Shown here: piece by piece, positions 21,310 through 21,497 of the stretch | How the letters are laid out: the number at the start of each line of letters is the position of its first letter | How positions within the stretch are numbered: the stretch's first letter is position 1 | DNA from: Lentisphaeraceae bacterium | GTDB taxonomy: Bacteria; Verrucomicrobiota; Kiritimatiellia; RFP12; UBA1067 | Reading direction: 5' to 3' | NCBI GenBank assembly: GCA_004551905.1 | Contig: SFPL01000075.1 | Span: 1 to 21,497, forward strand | Length of the DNA: 21,497 nt | The notes under the pieces: model-generated | What the model was told of the DNA's origin: nothing | The model's database searches: none | What the model saw: only the letters and a program-made list of their open reading frames with translations | Position numbers and translations under genes: made by a program

Positions 21310-21352
21310 GTCTAACGACGCTCACCTTTCGGAATGGCGTACAACGTTAGGT
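21310..21352. repeat. attC-like imperfect hairpin
   Basis: GTCTAAC (21310-21316, fits RYYYAAC) and GTTAGGT (21346-21352, fits GTTRRRY) flank CTAACG/CGTTAG and ACGC/GCGT pairing segments. The 43-base span is shorter than known integron attC sites and there is no integrase in the window, so this is only a resemblance. A separate hairpin, CCCAGTG-CAA-CACCGGG, follows at 21371-21387. Confidence 0.3.
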
Positions 21353-21435
21353 GCGACGCGCGCGCGAGTTCCCAGTGCAACACCGGGAGGTTTTGCCTTG
21401 AGCGATTGGCCTGTTGAGCGGGCTTCAGCTGGGGG

Positions 21436-21464
21436 TTGAAAAAATCAGGCGTTGGCTGTATGCT
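21436..21464 (+). promoter_or_regulatory. Promoter for a plus-strand gene beyond the right edge
   Basis: TTGAAA (21436-21441), a 17-base spacer and TATGCT (21459-21464), followed by AAGGAGG at 21487-21493, four bases from the window end. A start codon would be expected within a few bases after the edge. It is divergent from queD. Confidence 0.6.
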
Positions 21465-21497
21465 TTCTTGCAAAGCAAAAAAACGCAAGGAGGCATC

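Overview
High-GC bacterial chromosome, tightly packed, with every protein gene on the minus strand. Class 2 (eukaryote-like) isoleucyl-tRNA synthetase, large secreted beta-helix and serine-hydrolase proteins, a DUF3857/transglutaminase protein and a REP-associated (Y1) transposase with GGGGACTGTCCCC palindromes together suggest a member of the PVC group, perhaps a Kiritimatiellota/Verrucomicrobiota relative from gut or environmental metagenomes. This placement is inference; there is no rRNA here to settle it.

Layout, read along the minus strand from right to left. (1) 21158-15329: queD, then one open frame holding a two-domain chromate transporter (CHR) joined to a tandem DUF3857/transglutaminase protein, then an RluA-type pseudouridine synthase. 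All junctions are 4-base GTGA overlaps, so this is one operon. (2) 15248-15330, plus strand: an unusual tRNA with a UGU (Thr) anticodon but a class II body; its 3' end overlaps the rluA stop codon. Its promoter is back to back with that of ileS. (3) 15166-5380: ileS, a GNAT acetyltransferase resembling short N-acetylglutamate synthases, gpmI, a secreted parallel beta-helix protein and a secreted beta-lactamase-fold serine hydrolase, with gaps or overlaps of -4 to +35 bases. (4) 5324-4215: tRNA-Met(CAU) with its own consensus promoter, a small HNH nuclease and an orphan OppF-like ABC ATPase. (5) 4206-1639: a membrane-anchored TPR-like protein and a Uup-type ABC-F protein that lacks most of the helical subdomain of its first ATPase domain. 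(6) 1638-1: a repeat-rich intergenic region and a REP-associated tyrosine transposase whose own reading frame carries two copies of the palindrome.

Five transcription units start with nearly the same extended -10 element, WTGGTATAMTWC. Two of these, queD and the TPR-like gene, have the element so close to the ATG that the mRNA should be leaderless or nearly so. The items most worth following are the Leu-like class II tRNA with a Thr anticodon, the CHR-DUF3857 fusion with an A6 tract at the joint and a degenerate second transglutaminase copy, the REP palindromes inside their probable transposase, and the trimmed Uup.

Regions over 300 bases without a gene: 1274-1638 (palindromes and REP-like repeats) and 21159-21497 (an 8-base minisatellite, a REP-like half site, an attC-like hairpin, and a promoter plus ribosome binding site for a gene that starts beyond the window).
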